In this document: positions 37,503-47,478 of the stretch, one piece after another
How the letters are laid out: the number at the start of each line of letters is the position of its first letter
Numbering within the stretch: the first letter of the stretch is position 1
Source: Campylobacter concisus
GTDB lineage: Bacteria > Campylobacterota > Campylobacteria > Campylobacterales > Campylobacteraceae
Reading direction: 5' to 3'
Assembly: GCF_003048375.1 (NCBI RefSeq)
Contig: NZ_CP021642.1
Span: 1,488,001-1,552,000, forward strand
DNA length: 64,000 nucleotides
The notes under the pieces: model-generated
The model's database searches: none
What the model was told of the DNA's origin: nothing
Seen by the model: only the letters and a program-made list of their open reading frames with translations
Program-made: the position numbers and the translations under genes

Positions 37503-38849
37503 CTACCCAAAAAACTCGGCGTTAAATTTATCTTCGTCAAAATTTTTGCCCAAAAATTTACAAATTTCCTCCATATCAGCCCTCGCCGTTTCAAAACAGC
37601 TAGTAGCCCCTGGACTTGGCGTCATATTAAAGCTTATGCCCTCGCCTGTGCTGATCTTGCCCTCGCCAAGCTCTAGTCTTTTTTTATTGCGGTCGATCAC
37701 CTGCGGCCTTACACCACCAAAATTTACAGCGTAGCTTAGGTCATTTTCGCTTAGGCTTGGCACGATCTTTCTAGCGTCTTTAACAAATTCTTTTTTGTTG
37801 ATAAATGGCACTTCAAACAAGAAATTTCTTAGTATATAGGACCTTATATCCTCGTCTTTTAGTAAATTTGTAAAGACTTCAAGGACGTTTTTGTCAAATT
37901 TTAGGCACTTTAAAAAGTCAAAAAAGCTAGAACAGCCGTGAAATCTCTCAAGCTTTGGTATGACAAGGGCAGTTGGGCCAAAGCGAGTGTTGCCATTGGC
38001 TAGGATATCTGGATCGCCGTGGAGTGCGGCAAATGGTAGCTTGTCGTTTTGCACCATATAGACTTTGCCGTTTAGCAGGCGCTTATTCGCGAAATAAAAG
38101 CTTCCAGCAACTGGCAGCGTGCTAAGATGTAGCCCACAACCCATCTTGTGAGCTAAAAATAGCGAGTGCGCTCCAGCATCGACTACGACGTAGTTTGCAG
38201 TGATCACTTCGCCGTCATTTATCTTGATGTGAAATGTATCGCCCACCTTTTTCATATCAGTCACTTCTGAGCTTAGGCTGATCTCATAGCCATCTCCGCC
38301 TAAATTTAGTGCATTTTGAACGAGCGAATTTGCCACGCCACCAAAGTCCATCGTCGTATACTGGCCATTTTGCGTGCCAATAGCGATGATATTTTCTGGG
38401 CGCTCATTGCCATTTGCGTCAAAAACGACATTTGGCTCGATCTGCTTTAACTTCTCTTTGTCATAAATTTCAAGATAAGCAAATAGCTCTTTAAAGCTCT
38501 CATATCGCTCCTTGATGCGCTCTACTTCGGCATCTCCGATGGCTAGCGTCATCTTTTGATGAGCGAACATATATTTACCATCTAAGTTGTATTTTAGAGC
38601 GTATTTTACTGGCATATTTGCCACTTGTGAGACTTTTTTTGCCTTTTCTAGCGTGTAGTTTGTCTCGATATCGCCGCAGTGGATGGTCTGTGAGTTGCCC
38701 TTGCCACTTGAATTTAGCGTCGCTACGCCGTCATATTTTTCTAAAAGTGCGACCTTTTTTATATCGCTAAATGCAGCCAACTCGTAAAAGAGTGCCGTCC
38801 CGCTAATACCCGCTCCAACAATTGCCACTTCAAAGTGCTTTTGCCTCAT
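37503..38849 (-). CDS. mqo: Malate:quinone oxidoreductase-type FAD dehydrogenase
   Basis: A 448-residue membrane-associated flavoprotein oxidising malate to oxaloacetate and passing electrons to the quinone pool. The FAD Rossmann motif is VAIVGAGISGTALFYELA, followed by GVATLNSSGKGNSQTIHCGD and a C-terminal FGGVRPQVIDRNKKRLELG and SPGATSCFETARADM. The epsilonproteobacterial Mqo-like group differs from E. coli Mqo, so the substrate is inferred from family and not proven. Confidence 0.8.
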   Translation of the reverse strand: MRQKHFEVAIVGAGISGTALFYELAAFSDIKKVALLEKYDGVATLNSSGKGNSQTIHCGDIETNYTLEKAKKVSQVANMPVKYALKYNLDGKYMFAHQKMTLAIGDAEVERIKERYESFKELFAYLEIYDKEKLKQIEPNVVFDANGNERPENIIAIGTQNGQYTTMDFGGVANSLVQNALNLGGDGYEISLSSEVTDMKKVGDTFHIKINDGEVITANYVVVDAGAHSLFLAHKMGCGLHLSTLPVAGSFYFANKRLLNGKVYMVQNDKLPFAALHGDPDILANGNTRFGPTALVIPKLERFHGCSSFFDFLKCLKFDKNVLEVFTNLLKDEDIRSYILRNFLFEVPFINKKEFVKDARKIVPSLSENDLSYAVNFGGVRPQVIDRNKKRLELGEGKISTGEGISFNMTPSPGATSCFETARADMEEICKFLGKNFDEDKFNAEFFG

Positions 38850-38951
38850 TTTATCCCCTGAAAGTTTAGTCGCACAAATGATACTATATTAAATTTAAAT
38901 CAAACAGCAAAAAGCGAGGCGTGAAAAATAGGCTGTGTAAAAGTGAAATTT

Positions 38952-38971
38952 GGCAAGGCTCTCACCTTGCC
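38952..38971 (-). terminator. Terminator of the TonB-dependent receptor gene
   Basis: GGCAAGG and CCTTGCC form a 7-bp stem with a short loop, followed on the minus strand by AAATTTCACTTTT. The same hairpin and tail, AAAAGTGAAATTTGGCAAGG on the plus strand, occur again after the OYE gene at 41184. Confidence 0.65.
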
Positions 38972-38977
38972 ATTAAG

Positions 38978-40936
38978 CTAAAATTTATAAGAGACATTTA
39001 CCTTGAAATTTCTGCCTGGCTCCCAATCTACGTAGTTTGAATCGCCTGTGTAATCTGCCATCCTTTGTGATTGCGAAGCGTATGCTTTGTTAAAGAGGTT
39101 GTAAATTCCAGCATTTATCTCAAGGCCTTTAAATTTACCGCTGCTTGGCGCATAGGTAGTGTAGATGTCGCTAACTGCGTAGCTTGGTATCTTAGCGCTC
39201 TTATCATTGCCAGCTGAGACGGTATTTTTCGAGGCAAAGTAGATTAGGTTGTAGCCTATTAGCGTATCGATGCTAGAAAATGCGTACTCTGCGTTAAATG
39301 TGTATTTATCGCCCTGATCTCGGTAGCCGATGACGTTTGAAGCGTAGTAGCCGCCTGTTGAAGTATTTACAACTCTATCTTTATATTTTACATTTTGATG
39401 AGTGTAGCTAGCAGCTAGGCTTAGTGCGTCTAAATTTAGCCTTGCAAGTAGCTCAACGCCGCTTATATCAGCCCCGCCAGCATTTTTTCTAATCATTATC
39501 GGATTTGTTCTACCACCTGCTGCGTTATTATCGACTATTAAATTTTTATATTTTGTCATGAAATATTTTGCAGAGAGGTTATATGAGCTAGCTTCATTTA
39601 TATCGCCGTGGTATTTAAGACCAGTTTCGTAGCTGTTGCCAGTTGTAGGTTTCAGATCTTTGTTTGCTTCCCAGCTTCTGCTTCCACCTGCCATCATCGA
39701 CTCCATAACGTCAGGCCCTCTAAAGACTCTTGCATAGCTTGCAAATGCGTTAAGCCCTTTAAATATCTCATAATCAAGCGCAAGCGCTGGGGTAAATTCG
39801 TTAAATTTATAGGTATAGCTCTTTACATTTCCAGCTCTGCCGTCGTAGCTTTTTAGCTCATGGTGAGTATATCTGATACCTGGAGTGATAGTTAGCGAGC
39901 TAAAATTTAGCGCATCTTCTGCGTAGATAGAGTAGTTATTTACCTTTTCTGGGTAGTGATTATCTGGTTTGTTGAAATTTTTACTTTGGTAAAACTCAGC
40001 GCCGTATCTAAGCGTCTGTGTCAAAGCACCACTCTCGACTACACTTTTAGCCTTTGCGTTTATGCCGTTTGTTTTTACGCCTAAAATTTTTAAGACTGGG
40101 TCATCTTTTTTATGCTCGGTATTGTATACCGTTACATCTAAATTTAGAAGATCACTTGGTTTATACTCGTATTTTAGCGTTGTAGTATCACGTTCATATT
40201 TGCGGTAGTCGTCGGCATTTTGTTTATCGTGCCAGCTACCAAATTCTGCTCTAAATGGATAAATGCCTTTAAATTCATTATGCTCTCTTGAGATAGAAAT
40301 TCTATGTGCATCAAGGAAGCTATAGCCAAGCTTTAAAAGATAGCTAAGATCGTTTCCGTCGCCGCCTATCTTTCTTTTGTTGCCACTTTTGCCGTAGTCG
40401 TAGCCCTTGTGATTAATAGCAGCTATAAAATCAAGCCCTTCAACTGGTGCAGTAAAGAGCATAAGGCCTTGAGAAAATTCGCTGTTATTTGAGGCGTATC
40501 CAGTCTTTATCTTTGCACCGATCTTCTCGCCGCTTTCTAGCAAGTCTTTTGCATCGACCGTTTTAAAGGCGACTGAGCCACCAAGCGCGCCTGAGCCATT
40601 TACGACTGACCTTGAGCCAACCTCAACGTCGATAGCTTTTATGAGATCAGGATCGATCAGCAAGTCGGCGTTATGGTGAAAAGTATTTCCATTTTGTTTC
40701 GCGCCATCTATCGTGATATTTAGACCGCGGTCACTTACGCCTCTCATATAAATTTTTTGATTCATGCCGTTTGTGCCGCCCACATAGACGCCAGGGATGT
40801 CCCTCATCACGTCTTTTGCTAGGCCAGCGTTTCTAGTTGAAATTTTGATATCATCAACGCCGTATCCACCGCTGCTACTTGTCACCTCAACACCGCTTAG
40901 CACGCTCTCGTCTGCTGCGTTTGCACAAACTGCCAC
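38978..40936 (-). CDS. TonB-dependent outer-membrane receptor, leader out of frame
   Basis: A 652-codon frame with a plug domain (about 12-115; DVMRDIPGVYVGGTNGMNQK, YMRGVSDRGLNITIDGAKQN) and a 22-strand barrel ending in NFKVNVSYKF. It is most like haem/haemoglobin-type receptors. The longest frame begins at GTG 40936 inside what should be a signal peptide (MAVCANAAD). A consensus ribosome site TAGGAGGAG precedes ATG 40979, which encodes MRFKGLFKLS in another frame; one extra CT in the (CT)4 tract at 40948-40955 would join them as MRFKGLFKLSLFAASVAVCA, an ideal signal peptide (667 residues total). As read, the receptor should not be exported. Confidence 0.85.
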   Translation of the reverse strand: MAVCANAADESVLSGVEVTSSSGGYGVDDIKISTRNAGLAKDVMRDIPGVYVGGTNGMNQKIYMRGVSDRGLNITIDGAKQNGNTFHHNADLLIDPDLIKAIDVEVGSRSVVNGSGALGGSVAFKTVDAKDLLESGEKIGAKIKTGYASNNSEFSQGLMLFTAPVEGLDFIAAINHKGYDYGKSGNKRKIGGDGNDLSYLLKLGYSFLDAHRISISREHNEFKGIYPFRAEFGSWHDKQNADDYRKYERDTTTLKYEYKPSDLLNLDVTVYNTEHKKDDPVLKILGVKTNGINAKAKSVVESGALTQTLRYGAEFYQSKNFNKPDNHYPEKVNNYSIYAEDALNFSSLTITPGIRYTHHELKSYDGRAGNVKSYTYKFNEFTPALALDYEIFKGLNAFASYARVFRGPDVMESMMAGGSRSWEANKDLKPTTGNSYETGLKYHGDINEASSYNLSAKYFMTKYKNLIVDNNAAGGRTNPIMIRKNAGGADISGVELLARLNLDALSLAASYTHQNVKYKDRVVNTSTGGYYASNVIGYRDQGDKYTFNAEYAFSSIDTLIGYNLIYFASKNTVSAGNDKSAKIPSYAVSDIYTTYAPSSGKFKGLEINAGIYNLFNKAYASQSQRMADYTGDSNYVDWEPGRNFKVNVSYKF

Positions 40937-40947
40937 GCTTGCTGCAA

Positions 40948-40955
40948 AGAGAGAG
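40948..40955 (-). repeat. (CT)4 tract in the receptor signal peptide
   Basis: Four CT units on the coding strand between ATG 40979 and the main receptor frame. Five units would put the two in frame. Four is short for a slipping repeat, but the exact fit to a signal peptide is clear. Confidence 0.7.
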
Positions 40956-41043
40956 CTTAAATAAGCCCTTAAATCTCATCTCTCCTCCTAGTTTGATTAT
41001 TAAAATTACTATTTTAGTTTATAGTCTAATTTTGAAATTGAAT

Positions 41044-41049
41044 ATTATA
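41044..41049 (-). promoter_or_regulatory. Possible -10 box of the receptor gene
   Basis: TATAAT on the minus strand 65 bases upstream of ATG 40979. The AT-rich stretch between it and the ribosome site could hold a Fur site, but I see no clear match. The rest of the 230-base gap shows only the terminator of the OYE gene. Confidence 0.4.
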
Positions 41050-41183
41050 ATTTTAAATATAAATTTCAGGTAAAAATTTAAAATAAATGCGATTTTATAG
41101 CTATGAAAATATAAATTTGTATTTGTTGTGTAGAAAAAATAACAAGTAAATTTTGGATATTTTGTTTAAGAAAAGTGAAATTT

Positions 41184-41203
41184 GGCAAGGCACTCACCTT
41201 GCC
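41184..41203 (-). terminator. Terminator of the OYE reductase gene
   Basis: GGCAAGG and CCTTGCC stem with a 6-base loop just past the stop, followed on the minus strand by AAATTTCACTTTTC. Nearly identical to the hairpin at 38952-38971. Confidence 0.65.
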
Positions 41204-41210
41204 GTAAATT

Positions 41211-42233
41211 TTAGTATGCCCTTTTATAGGCGTTTTCTATTTTGTCATTTTCGCCAAATTCTTTCATGGCGCCAAAAGCAAAATATGGGTTGCGCAGTAG
41301 CTCTCTGCCAAGCGCCACGCCGTCGCAAACATCGCCAAGCAGCAACGCCTCACACTCGCTTGCCTTTGTGATGAGACCGACTGCGATAACTGGGATTTTG
41401 ACTGCATTTTTCACCGCTTTTGCGTAGCCAGCCTGATAAAGAGGCGTAAATTTAGGCGCATTATCAACTTTTGCATAGACTCCGCCAGCTGAGACGTGGA
41501 TGAAGTCAGCCCCATTTTTCTCTAGCTCACGCGCTAGCTTTACGCTCTCCTCTACGTCCCAGTCGCCCTTAAGCCAGCTACTTGCACTTATCCTAACACC
41601 AACTGTGATATTAGCGCGAGCCTTGATCTCTCTTAAAATTTCAAGCAGCAGCCTTATGCGGTTTTCAAATGTGCCGCCGTATTCGTCACTTCGCTTATTT
41701 GTGCCAGCACATAAAAATTGATTTATCAAATATCCATGCGCCGCGTGTATCTCCACAGCCTCGTATCCTGCGCTCTTTGCCCTAATGGCCGCATCCACAA
41801 AGCTTTGCTTGACGCTTGCAATATCCTCTGCGCTCATCTCTTTTGGTGTGCCGTAGTCTTCACTAAATTTGATAGCACTTGGTGCGATGATGCCCTCACA
41901 AGTGCCCTTTCTGCCAACGTGAGCTAGCTGGATGGCCATTTTGGCGCCGTATTTACTACAGCCTTTTACTAGCTCCGCGTGAGCCTCGATCTGCTCGTCA
42001 CTCCAAAGCCCAAGGTCTTTTTTGGTGATCCTGCCGCGCGCCTCCACAGCCGTCGCCTCAACGATGATCATGCCAACGCCGCCGATCGCCCTTGTAGCGT
42101 AGTGGAGCTTGTGAAAGCACCTTGGACGGCCATCCTCTTTTTTGACCTCATACATACACATCGGAGCCATGATAATACGGTTTTTGATCTCGATGCCGCC
42201 TATCTTAAGCGTCGTAAAAAGCTTGTTTTGCAT
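41211..42233 (-). CDS. Old yellow enzyme family NADH:flavin oxidoreductase
   Basis: A 340-residue FMN TIM-barrel reductase near the YqjM/NamA group. Motifs are IKNRIIMAPMCMYEVK, AHVGRKGTCEG, the His pair in VEIHAAHGYLINQFLC and NKRSDEYGGTFENRIRLLLE, and HVSAGGVYAKVDNAP. It may reduce activated double bonds; the physiological substrate is unknown. It stands alone, with its own hairpin terminator, next to the second composite repeat. Confidence 0.9.
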   Translation of the reverse strand: MQNKLFTTLKIGGIEIKNRIIMAPMCMYEVKKEDGRPRCFHKLHYATRAIGGVGMIIVEATAVEARGRITKKDLGLWSDEQIEAHAELVKGCSKYGAKMAIQLAHVGRKGTCEGIIAPSAIKFSEDYGTPKEMSAEDIASVKQSFVDAAIRAKSAGYEAVEIHAAHGYLINQFLCAGTNKRSDEYGGTFENRIRLLLEILREIKARANITVGVRISASSWLKGDWDVEESVKLARELEKNGADFIHVSAGGVYAKVDNAPKFTPLYQAGYAKAVKNAVKIPVIAVGLITKASECEALLLGDVCDGVALGRELLRNPYFAFGAMKEFGENDKIENAYKRAY

Positions 42234-42328
42234 GAAATTTCCTTTAAATTTTTTAGTTATTTTAGGATATTTGTTTAAATTCTTGGATTTATCTAAAATT
42301 TATCTATTACGACGTAGAAAGTTCAAGC

Positions 42329-42440
42329 AAATTTTAAAATTTCATGAACGAGTAATTTCGGCTCTAAAATTTGAGCTAAGCTGCAAGCGAAGCCAAATTT
42401 TAGTAGTCAATTCTTAGGAGTGAGTGAAATTTTAAAATTT
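42329..42440. repeat. Intergenic repeat unit B, copy 2
   Basis: Matches 29316-29428. It begins AAATTTTAAAATTTCATGAA and ends TTTTAAAATTT. Differences from copy 1 are mainly substitutions, such as GCAAGCGAAGCC for GCAAGCAAAGTC. It opens the 534-base gap between the OYE and DUF2625 genes, which contains no gene. Confidence 0.8.
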
Positions 42441-42489
42441 ACAAAATAGCAAATTTCTCTTTTAAAAATACAGACCTTAAATTTAAAAA

Positions 42490-42618
42490 CTTTTTTATTC
42501 AAAAGGGTGACAAGGGGACTTAAATTACGAAGCCGTCCCCTTATCCCCCTTTTTAAATCCCCCAAACCCCTCGCACGTTAGAGGTAGCATGCTTTAGTGC
42601 TTTGCACTGCATGCGGTT
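42490..42618. repeat. Intergenic repeat unit C, copy 2 (two hairpins)
   Basis: The first stem pairs 42501-42519 (AAAAGGGTGACAAGGGGAC) with 42535-42554 over 17 of 19 positions, loop TTAAATTACGAAGCC. The second pairs GCATGC 42587-42592 with GCATGC 42609-42614, with inner AGTGC/GCACT. Compared with copy 1 at 29460 the first loop is about 31 bases shorter. Confidence 0.8.
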
Positions 42619-42630
42619 AGAAACTCGAGC

Positions 42631-42740
42631 AAATTTTAAAATTTATAAACAAGCATATCACGGCTCTAAATTTAGTGGTGAGCTTTGCGAGACCTAAATT
42701 TAATAGTCTGCTAAGGCGAGTGAGTAAGATTTTAAAATTT
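42631..42740. repeat. Intergenic repeat unit A, copy 2
   Basis: Matches 29171-29280 in length and in blocks CATATCACGGCTCTAAATTT and TAGTCTGCTAAGGCGAGTGA. Here unit A follows unit C, whereas in the first locus it precedes B and C. Confidence 0.8.
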
Positions 42741-42767
42741 GCAAAATCTAAAATTTATAAAAGCAAT

Positions 42768-43436
42768 CTATTTCTTCCCCTTAAACAAAGAAGCAAAATA
42801 CTCATCGATATTAACGCCATCTTTTTTCATATCTTTAAGCCTTAGTTTTACGTCGGCGTCTTGCCAAAGAAGTGGTGGTAGCGCAAACATCACCTTATCA
42901 AGGCTAAAACCTCTCACATCTTCGCGCCAACCATCCCAGCGGTAAAGCTCGTAAAATTTAGATATATCCCCACTTAGCGCCCAGTATAAAAACTGCGAGT
43001 AGCCAAGCTGCGTATCTTCCCATTTGGCGCTATCTGGTGCGTAGTAAAAGACGTTGCCAGCTTTGCCACCAAAGGCGCCACCATTTACCGCGAAAAACCC
43101 GCCCAAAACATCATCCGCCACGAGCAAATAGCTAGGCATCTGCCCTACTTCGATAAAGCTTTTGCCAAGATTGAAACTGTAAATTCCGCGCTTCATCTGC
43201 TCGCATCCTGAGCCAAGCAGGCGCAGCCAACCGCCATCTATCACTATTCCGCCGCACCCATAAACAAGCGCTCCCATCGGCGATCGAGTGGTGACTTGAA
43301 GCCCTAAAAGCTCCTTTTGCGCCCTGCTCTCGTCGCGAGGCAAAATTTCATAATCATTTTTGGCCTCTTTTAGCCACTCTTCGATCAGCGCCCAGCCTGG
43401 CTCATTTGTATCTATAAGCTCGTCTAAAGCTCTCAT
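42768..43436 (-). CDS. DUF2625 family protein
   Basis: A 222-residue soluble protein with the DUF2625 pattern: ELIDTNEPGWALIEEWL at the N-terminus, LGLQVTTRSPMGALVYGCGG, LRLLGSGC and DDVLGGFFAVNGGAFG. Its function is unknown. It lies between the composite repeat and fabI and has no recognisable partner gene. Confidence 0.8.
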   Translation of the reverse strand: MRALDELIDTNEPGWALIEEWLKEAKNDYEILPRDESRAQKELLGLQVTTRSPMGALVYGCGGIVIDGGWLRLLGSGCEQMKRGIYSFNLGKSFIEVGQMPSYLLVADDVLGGFFAVNGGAFGGKAGNVFYYAPDSAKWEDTQLGYSQFLYWALSGDISKFYELYRWDGWREDVRGFSLDKVMFALPPLLWQDADVKLRLKDMKKDGVNIDEYFASLFKGKK

Positions 43437-43478
43437 TTTATATCCTTGCGATAAATTTGGTGAAATTTAAAAGAAGAA

Positions 43479-43500
43479 TTTGGCGAGTCGCCCCGCCAAA
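43479..43500 (-). terminator. Terminator of fabI
   Basis: TTTGGCG and CGCCAAA form a 7-bp stem between the fabI stop and the DUF2625 gene, followed on the minus strand by AATTCTTCTTTT. Confidence 0.65.
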
Positions 43501-43514
43501 TTTATATCGGTAGA

Positions 43515-44360
<846 letters not shown>

Positions 44361-44500
44361 TTAAGCGATATTTAAATTTTAAACCAAATTTAATAGCGGC
44401 AGTATCGTGAGATGAATTTTAATGTTGTGTAGAAATTTTAGGTCAAGACTAGGCAAATAGCCTGTCGCAGACTTAAAATTTCGAACTCATTAAAAAGCGC

Positions 44501-45181
44501 TCACGAGACAACGCGTATCAAATTTAGAAAATTATTCGCATCCCAGCTGGCTGTGCCTACTAAAACCCCATCGCAGCTTTTGATACCTGCGATATCAGCG
44601 ATATTTGCTGCATTGACGCTTCCGCCGTAAAGTAGCGGCACATTTGCCTTTGTCTTTAAAAAACTTAGCACCTCATCTATCTGCTCTATGCTAGCGCTTT
44701 TGCCAGTTCCTATCGCCCAGATCGGCTCGTAGGCGATAACTAAATTTTTATAGCCCAGGTCGATATTTTCAAGCTGGCGGCTTAGAAATTCTTTGGTCGC
44801 TCCGCTCTCATTTGTGCTTAAATTTTCGCCGATGCAGTAGATCACGTTCCAGCCATTTTTTGCGGCAAAGTCAAATTTTGCTCGCAAAAACTCCTCGCTC
44901 TCTTTTAAAATTTCACGCCTTTCAGAGTGACCGATCAGCACGTCTTTTATGCCAAATTCATCAAGCATAGCCTTGCCGATCTCGCCAGTAAATGCCCCAC
45001 TCTCGCACGGGTAGAAATTCTGCGCCCCAAGCCTAAAAATATGCCTTTTTTCATCAAAAGCACTAGCTGGAGCAAATACGCTCACATCGTCGTTTGCGCT
45101 TAAATTTGCGTCTAAAATTTTCGCGTACTCTCTAAAGCTCTCTCTTGTGTGGTTGCACTTTAAATTCGCTAGAAATTTCAA
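44501..45181 (-). CDS. tpiA: Triosephosphate isomerase
   Basis: A 226-residue TIM barrel interconverting DHAP and G3P. Motifs are [10 protein letters not shown] (Lys, with Cys-Asn-His variant), [10 protein letters not shown] with the catalytic His, and the catalytic Glu loop [17 protein letters not shown], then [11 protein letters not shown]. It is shorter than the 250-residue norm, as in other Campylobacter. It lies three bases after pgk. Confidence 0.95.
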   Translation of the reverse strand: MKFLANLKCNHTRESFREYAKILDANLSANDDVSVFAPASAFDEKRHIFRLGAQNFYPCESGAFTGEIGKAMLDEFGIKDVLIGHSERREILKESEEFLRAKFDFAAKNGWNVIYCIGENLSTNESGATKEFLSRQLENIDLGYKNLVIAYEPIWAIGTGKSASIEQIDEVLSFLKTKANVPLLYGGSVNAANIADIAGIKSCDGVLVGTASWDANNFLNLIRVVS

Positions 45182-45184
45182 GAC

Positions 45185-46384
45185 CTACTCCTCTTTTCTA
45201 AGCGGCTTTATGCCAGGCAGCTCTTTGCCTTCAATGAGCTCCAAGCTCGCACCGCCGCCAGTTGAGATAAATGTCATCTCATCAGCATCGCCTGCGCGCT
45301 CGACCACGTCAGCCGTATCGCCACCTCCAACGACGGTTGTCGCGTGAGTGTCGATGATAGCGTGGCTCATTTTGATACTACCCTTGCTAAATTTATCCAT
45401 CTCAAAAACGCCCATAGGTCCGTTCCACCAGATGGTTTGCGCATCGGCGATGACCTCTTTAAATAGCCTAATCGACGCTGGTCCGATGTCAAGCCCCATC
45501 CAGCCATTTGGGATCTCTTGGGCAGGGACATATTTTACGGCACTTTCAGCTGAAAATGTCTGAGCAGCGACGACATCTACTGGTAGGTAAATTTTCACTC
45601 CTAGCTCTTTGCCTTTTTGTAAAATTTGCCTTGCATCTTCGATGAGCTCTTCTTCAAGGAGCGAATTTCCGATGTTTTCGCCAAGTGATTTTAAAAATGT
45701 AAATGCCATGCCGCCACCGATTATCAGCTTATCTACGCGTGGTAAAAGGTTATGCAAGGCTTGAAGCTTGCCACTTACCTTTGAGCCGCCCACGACTGCG
45801 ACAAATGGACGAGATGGATGTTTTATCAAATTTTGAGCGAAATTTATCTCTTTTTGTAGTAAAAATCCCGCTGCCTTGTGCTTTTCATCGTAAAATTTAG
45901 TGATCGCTTCGACAGATGCGTGAGCCCTGTGGCAAACGCCAAATGCGTCGTTTATGTAAAATTCGCCAAATCCTGAAAGCTCTTTTGCCAAAGCCTCGTC
46001 ATTTTTGGTCTCGCCCTTTTCAAAGCGTAAATTTTCTATCATTAAAATTTCGCCTGGCTTTAGAGCCGCAGCCTTTGTTTTAGCGTCATTTCCGATCACA
46101 TCTTCAGCAAATATCACCTCTCTATCAAGCAGTCTTGATAGCCTTTTTGCTACGCCTTGAAGTGAAAATTTCTCTTCATAGCCGTTTTTTGGACGCCCCA
46201 AGTGACTGGCCAAAACCACGCTGCAGCCATTATCTAGGCAGTAGCGGATAGTTGGTATCGCTGAGCGGATCCTGCGGTCATCAGTGATGTTTAAAAACTC
46301 GTCCATAGGCACGTTAAAATCGCACCTTATAAAGACTTTTGCACCATTAAGCTCAAGGTCGTTGATCGATAAAATATCACTCAT
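45185..46384 (-). CDS. pgk: Phosphoglycerate kinase
   Basis: A 399-residue kinase linking 1,3-bisphosphoglycerate and 3-phosphoglycerate. Motifs are [37 protein letters not shown] and the nucleotide loop [12 protein letters not shown]. It sits between gapA (16 bases) and tpiA (3 bases) in one operon. As most Campylobacter lack phosphofructokinase, the set probably runs in the gluconeogenic direction. Confidence 0.96.
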   Translation of the reverse strand: MSDILSINDLELNGAKVFIRCDFNVPMDEFLNITDDRRIRSAIPTIRYCLDNGCSVVLASHLGRPKNGYEEKFSLQGVAKRLSRLLDREVIFAEDVIGNDAKTKAAALKPGEILMIENLRFEKGETKNDEALAKELSGFGEFYINDAFGVCHRAHASVEAITKFYDEKHKAAGFLLQKEINFAQNLIKHPSRPFVAVVGGSKVSGKLQALHNLLPRVDKLIIGGGMAFTFLKSLGENIGNSLLEEELIEDARQILQKGKELGVKIYLPVDVVAAQTFSAESAVKYVPAQEIPNGWMGLDIGPASIRLFKEVIADAQTIWWNGPMGVFEMDKFSKGSIKMSHAIIDTHATTVVGGGDTADVVERAGDADEMTFISTGGGASLELIEGKELPGIKPLRKEE

Positions 46385-46400
46385 TTTTTACCCTTTAAAT

Positions 46401-47399
46401 TTACTTTGTAGCCACGATCTTAGCAAGATCAACAAGCCTTGTTGAGTAGCCCCACTCGTTGTCGTACCACGCAAAGACCTTCACCATATCATCAGCGATA
46501 ACCTGTGTAGTGTCGCTCGCTACGATGCTGCTAAAGGTGCTTGTACAAAAGTCACTGCTAACTCTGTAGTCGTCATCAACAAATAAAATTCCCTTTAAAT
46601 TTGACTCCGCAGCCGCTCTAAATGCCTCGTTTATCTCATCTTTACTAGCTGGTCTTTTTAAAACCGCCGTTAGATCGACCATTGAGACATTTGCCACTGG
46701 CACGCGCACTGCTTGACCGTGCAGCTTGCCGCTTAGCTCTGGAAGCACTTTTGCGATCGCTTTTGCAGCTCCGGTGGTCGTAGGTCCGATATTTAGCGCT
46801 GCTGCGCGCGAGCGACGGAAGTCTTTAGCTTTTACATCAACTAGGCTCTGACCATTTGTATATGCGTGGATCGTAGTCATTAGCCCTTTTACGATGCCAA
46901 ATTTATCGTTTAGCACCTTTGCTACTGGAGCTAGGCCGTTTGTGGTGCAACTTGCGTTTGAGACGATCGCTTCGCCTGCGTATTTATCGTCATTTACGCC
47001 AACTACAAATGTGGCAGTGTCGTCTTTTGCCGGAGCACTCATGACGACTTTTTTTACACCACGAGCAAGATATGGCTCACATTTTTCGGTGGTTAAAAAC
47101 TTGCCAGTGCACTCTAAAACCACGTCTACGCCGTAGTCTGCGTAGCTAAGCTCGTTTAGATCTCTTGTAGAAAAAACTCTTATCTTTTTGCCATTTACTT
47201 CTATAAAATCGTCGCTTATCACCTTAACGTCTTGCTTAAATTCGCCATGAACGCTGTCGTATTTGAGCAAATACCTCGTCATATCCCTTGTTGCGGTGTC
47301 GTTAATAGCGACAAGCTCAACATCATCACGCTCTAAAATAATACGAGCAGCACACCTACCGATACGCCCAAAGCCGTTTATTGCTACTTTAACTGACAT
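46401..47399 (-). CDS. gapA: Glyceraldehyde-3-phosphate dehydrogenase
   Basis: A 332-residue NAD(P)-dependent enzyme with N-terminus VKVAINGFGRIGRCAARI, catalytic Cys in SNASCTTNGLAPVAKVL and WYDNEWGYSTRLVDL near the end. The ATG at 47399 is chosen because AAAGGAG is six bases upstream; the open frame continues 22 codons further up through the intergenic region, where a plus-strand promoter for nadD also lies. Confidence 0.96.
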   Translation of the reverse strand: MSVKVAINGFGRIGRCAARIILERDDVELVAINDTATRDMTRYLLKYDSVHGEFKQDVKVISDDFIEVNGKKIRVFSTRDLNELSYADYGVDVVLECTGKFLTTEKCEPYLARGVKKVVMSAPAKDDTATFVVGVNDDKYAGEAIVSNASCTTNGLAPVAKVLNDKFGIVKGLMTTIHAYTNGQSLVDVKAKDFRRSRAAALNIGPTTTGAAKAIAKVLPELSGKLHGQAVRVPVANVSMVDLTAVLKRPASKDEINEAFRAAAESNLKGILFVDDDYRVSSDFCTSTFSSIVASDTTQVIADDMVKVFAWYDNEWGYSTRLVDLAKIVATK

Positions 47400-47414
47400 C
47401 TTAGCTCCTTTTGA

Positions 47415-47420
47415 TATAAT
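47415..47420 (+). promoter_or_regulatory. -10 box of the nadD-rsfS gene
   Basis: TATAAT preceded by GA in the 79-base gap between divergent gapA and nadD, about 59 bases upstream of the nadD ATG. Confidence 0.5.
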
Positions 47421-47478
47421 TACGCCTAATTCTACAAAAAAGAATTTTAAAACAAATATAAACAAGGCACTTTAATAG

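Noticed and set aside
36786-43436. DUF4272, DUF2625 and WG-repeat genes as one defence or toxin-immunity system
   Set aside because: They are far apart, separated by core genes, and no toxin, nuclease or partner gene sits beside any of them.
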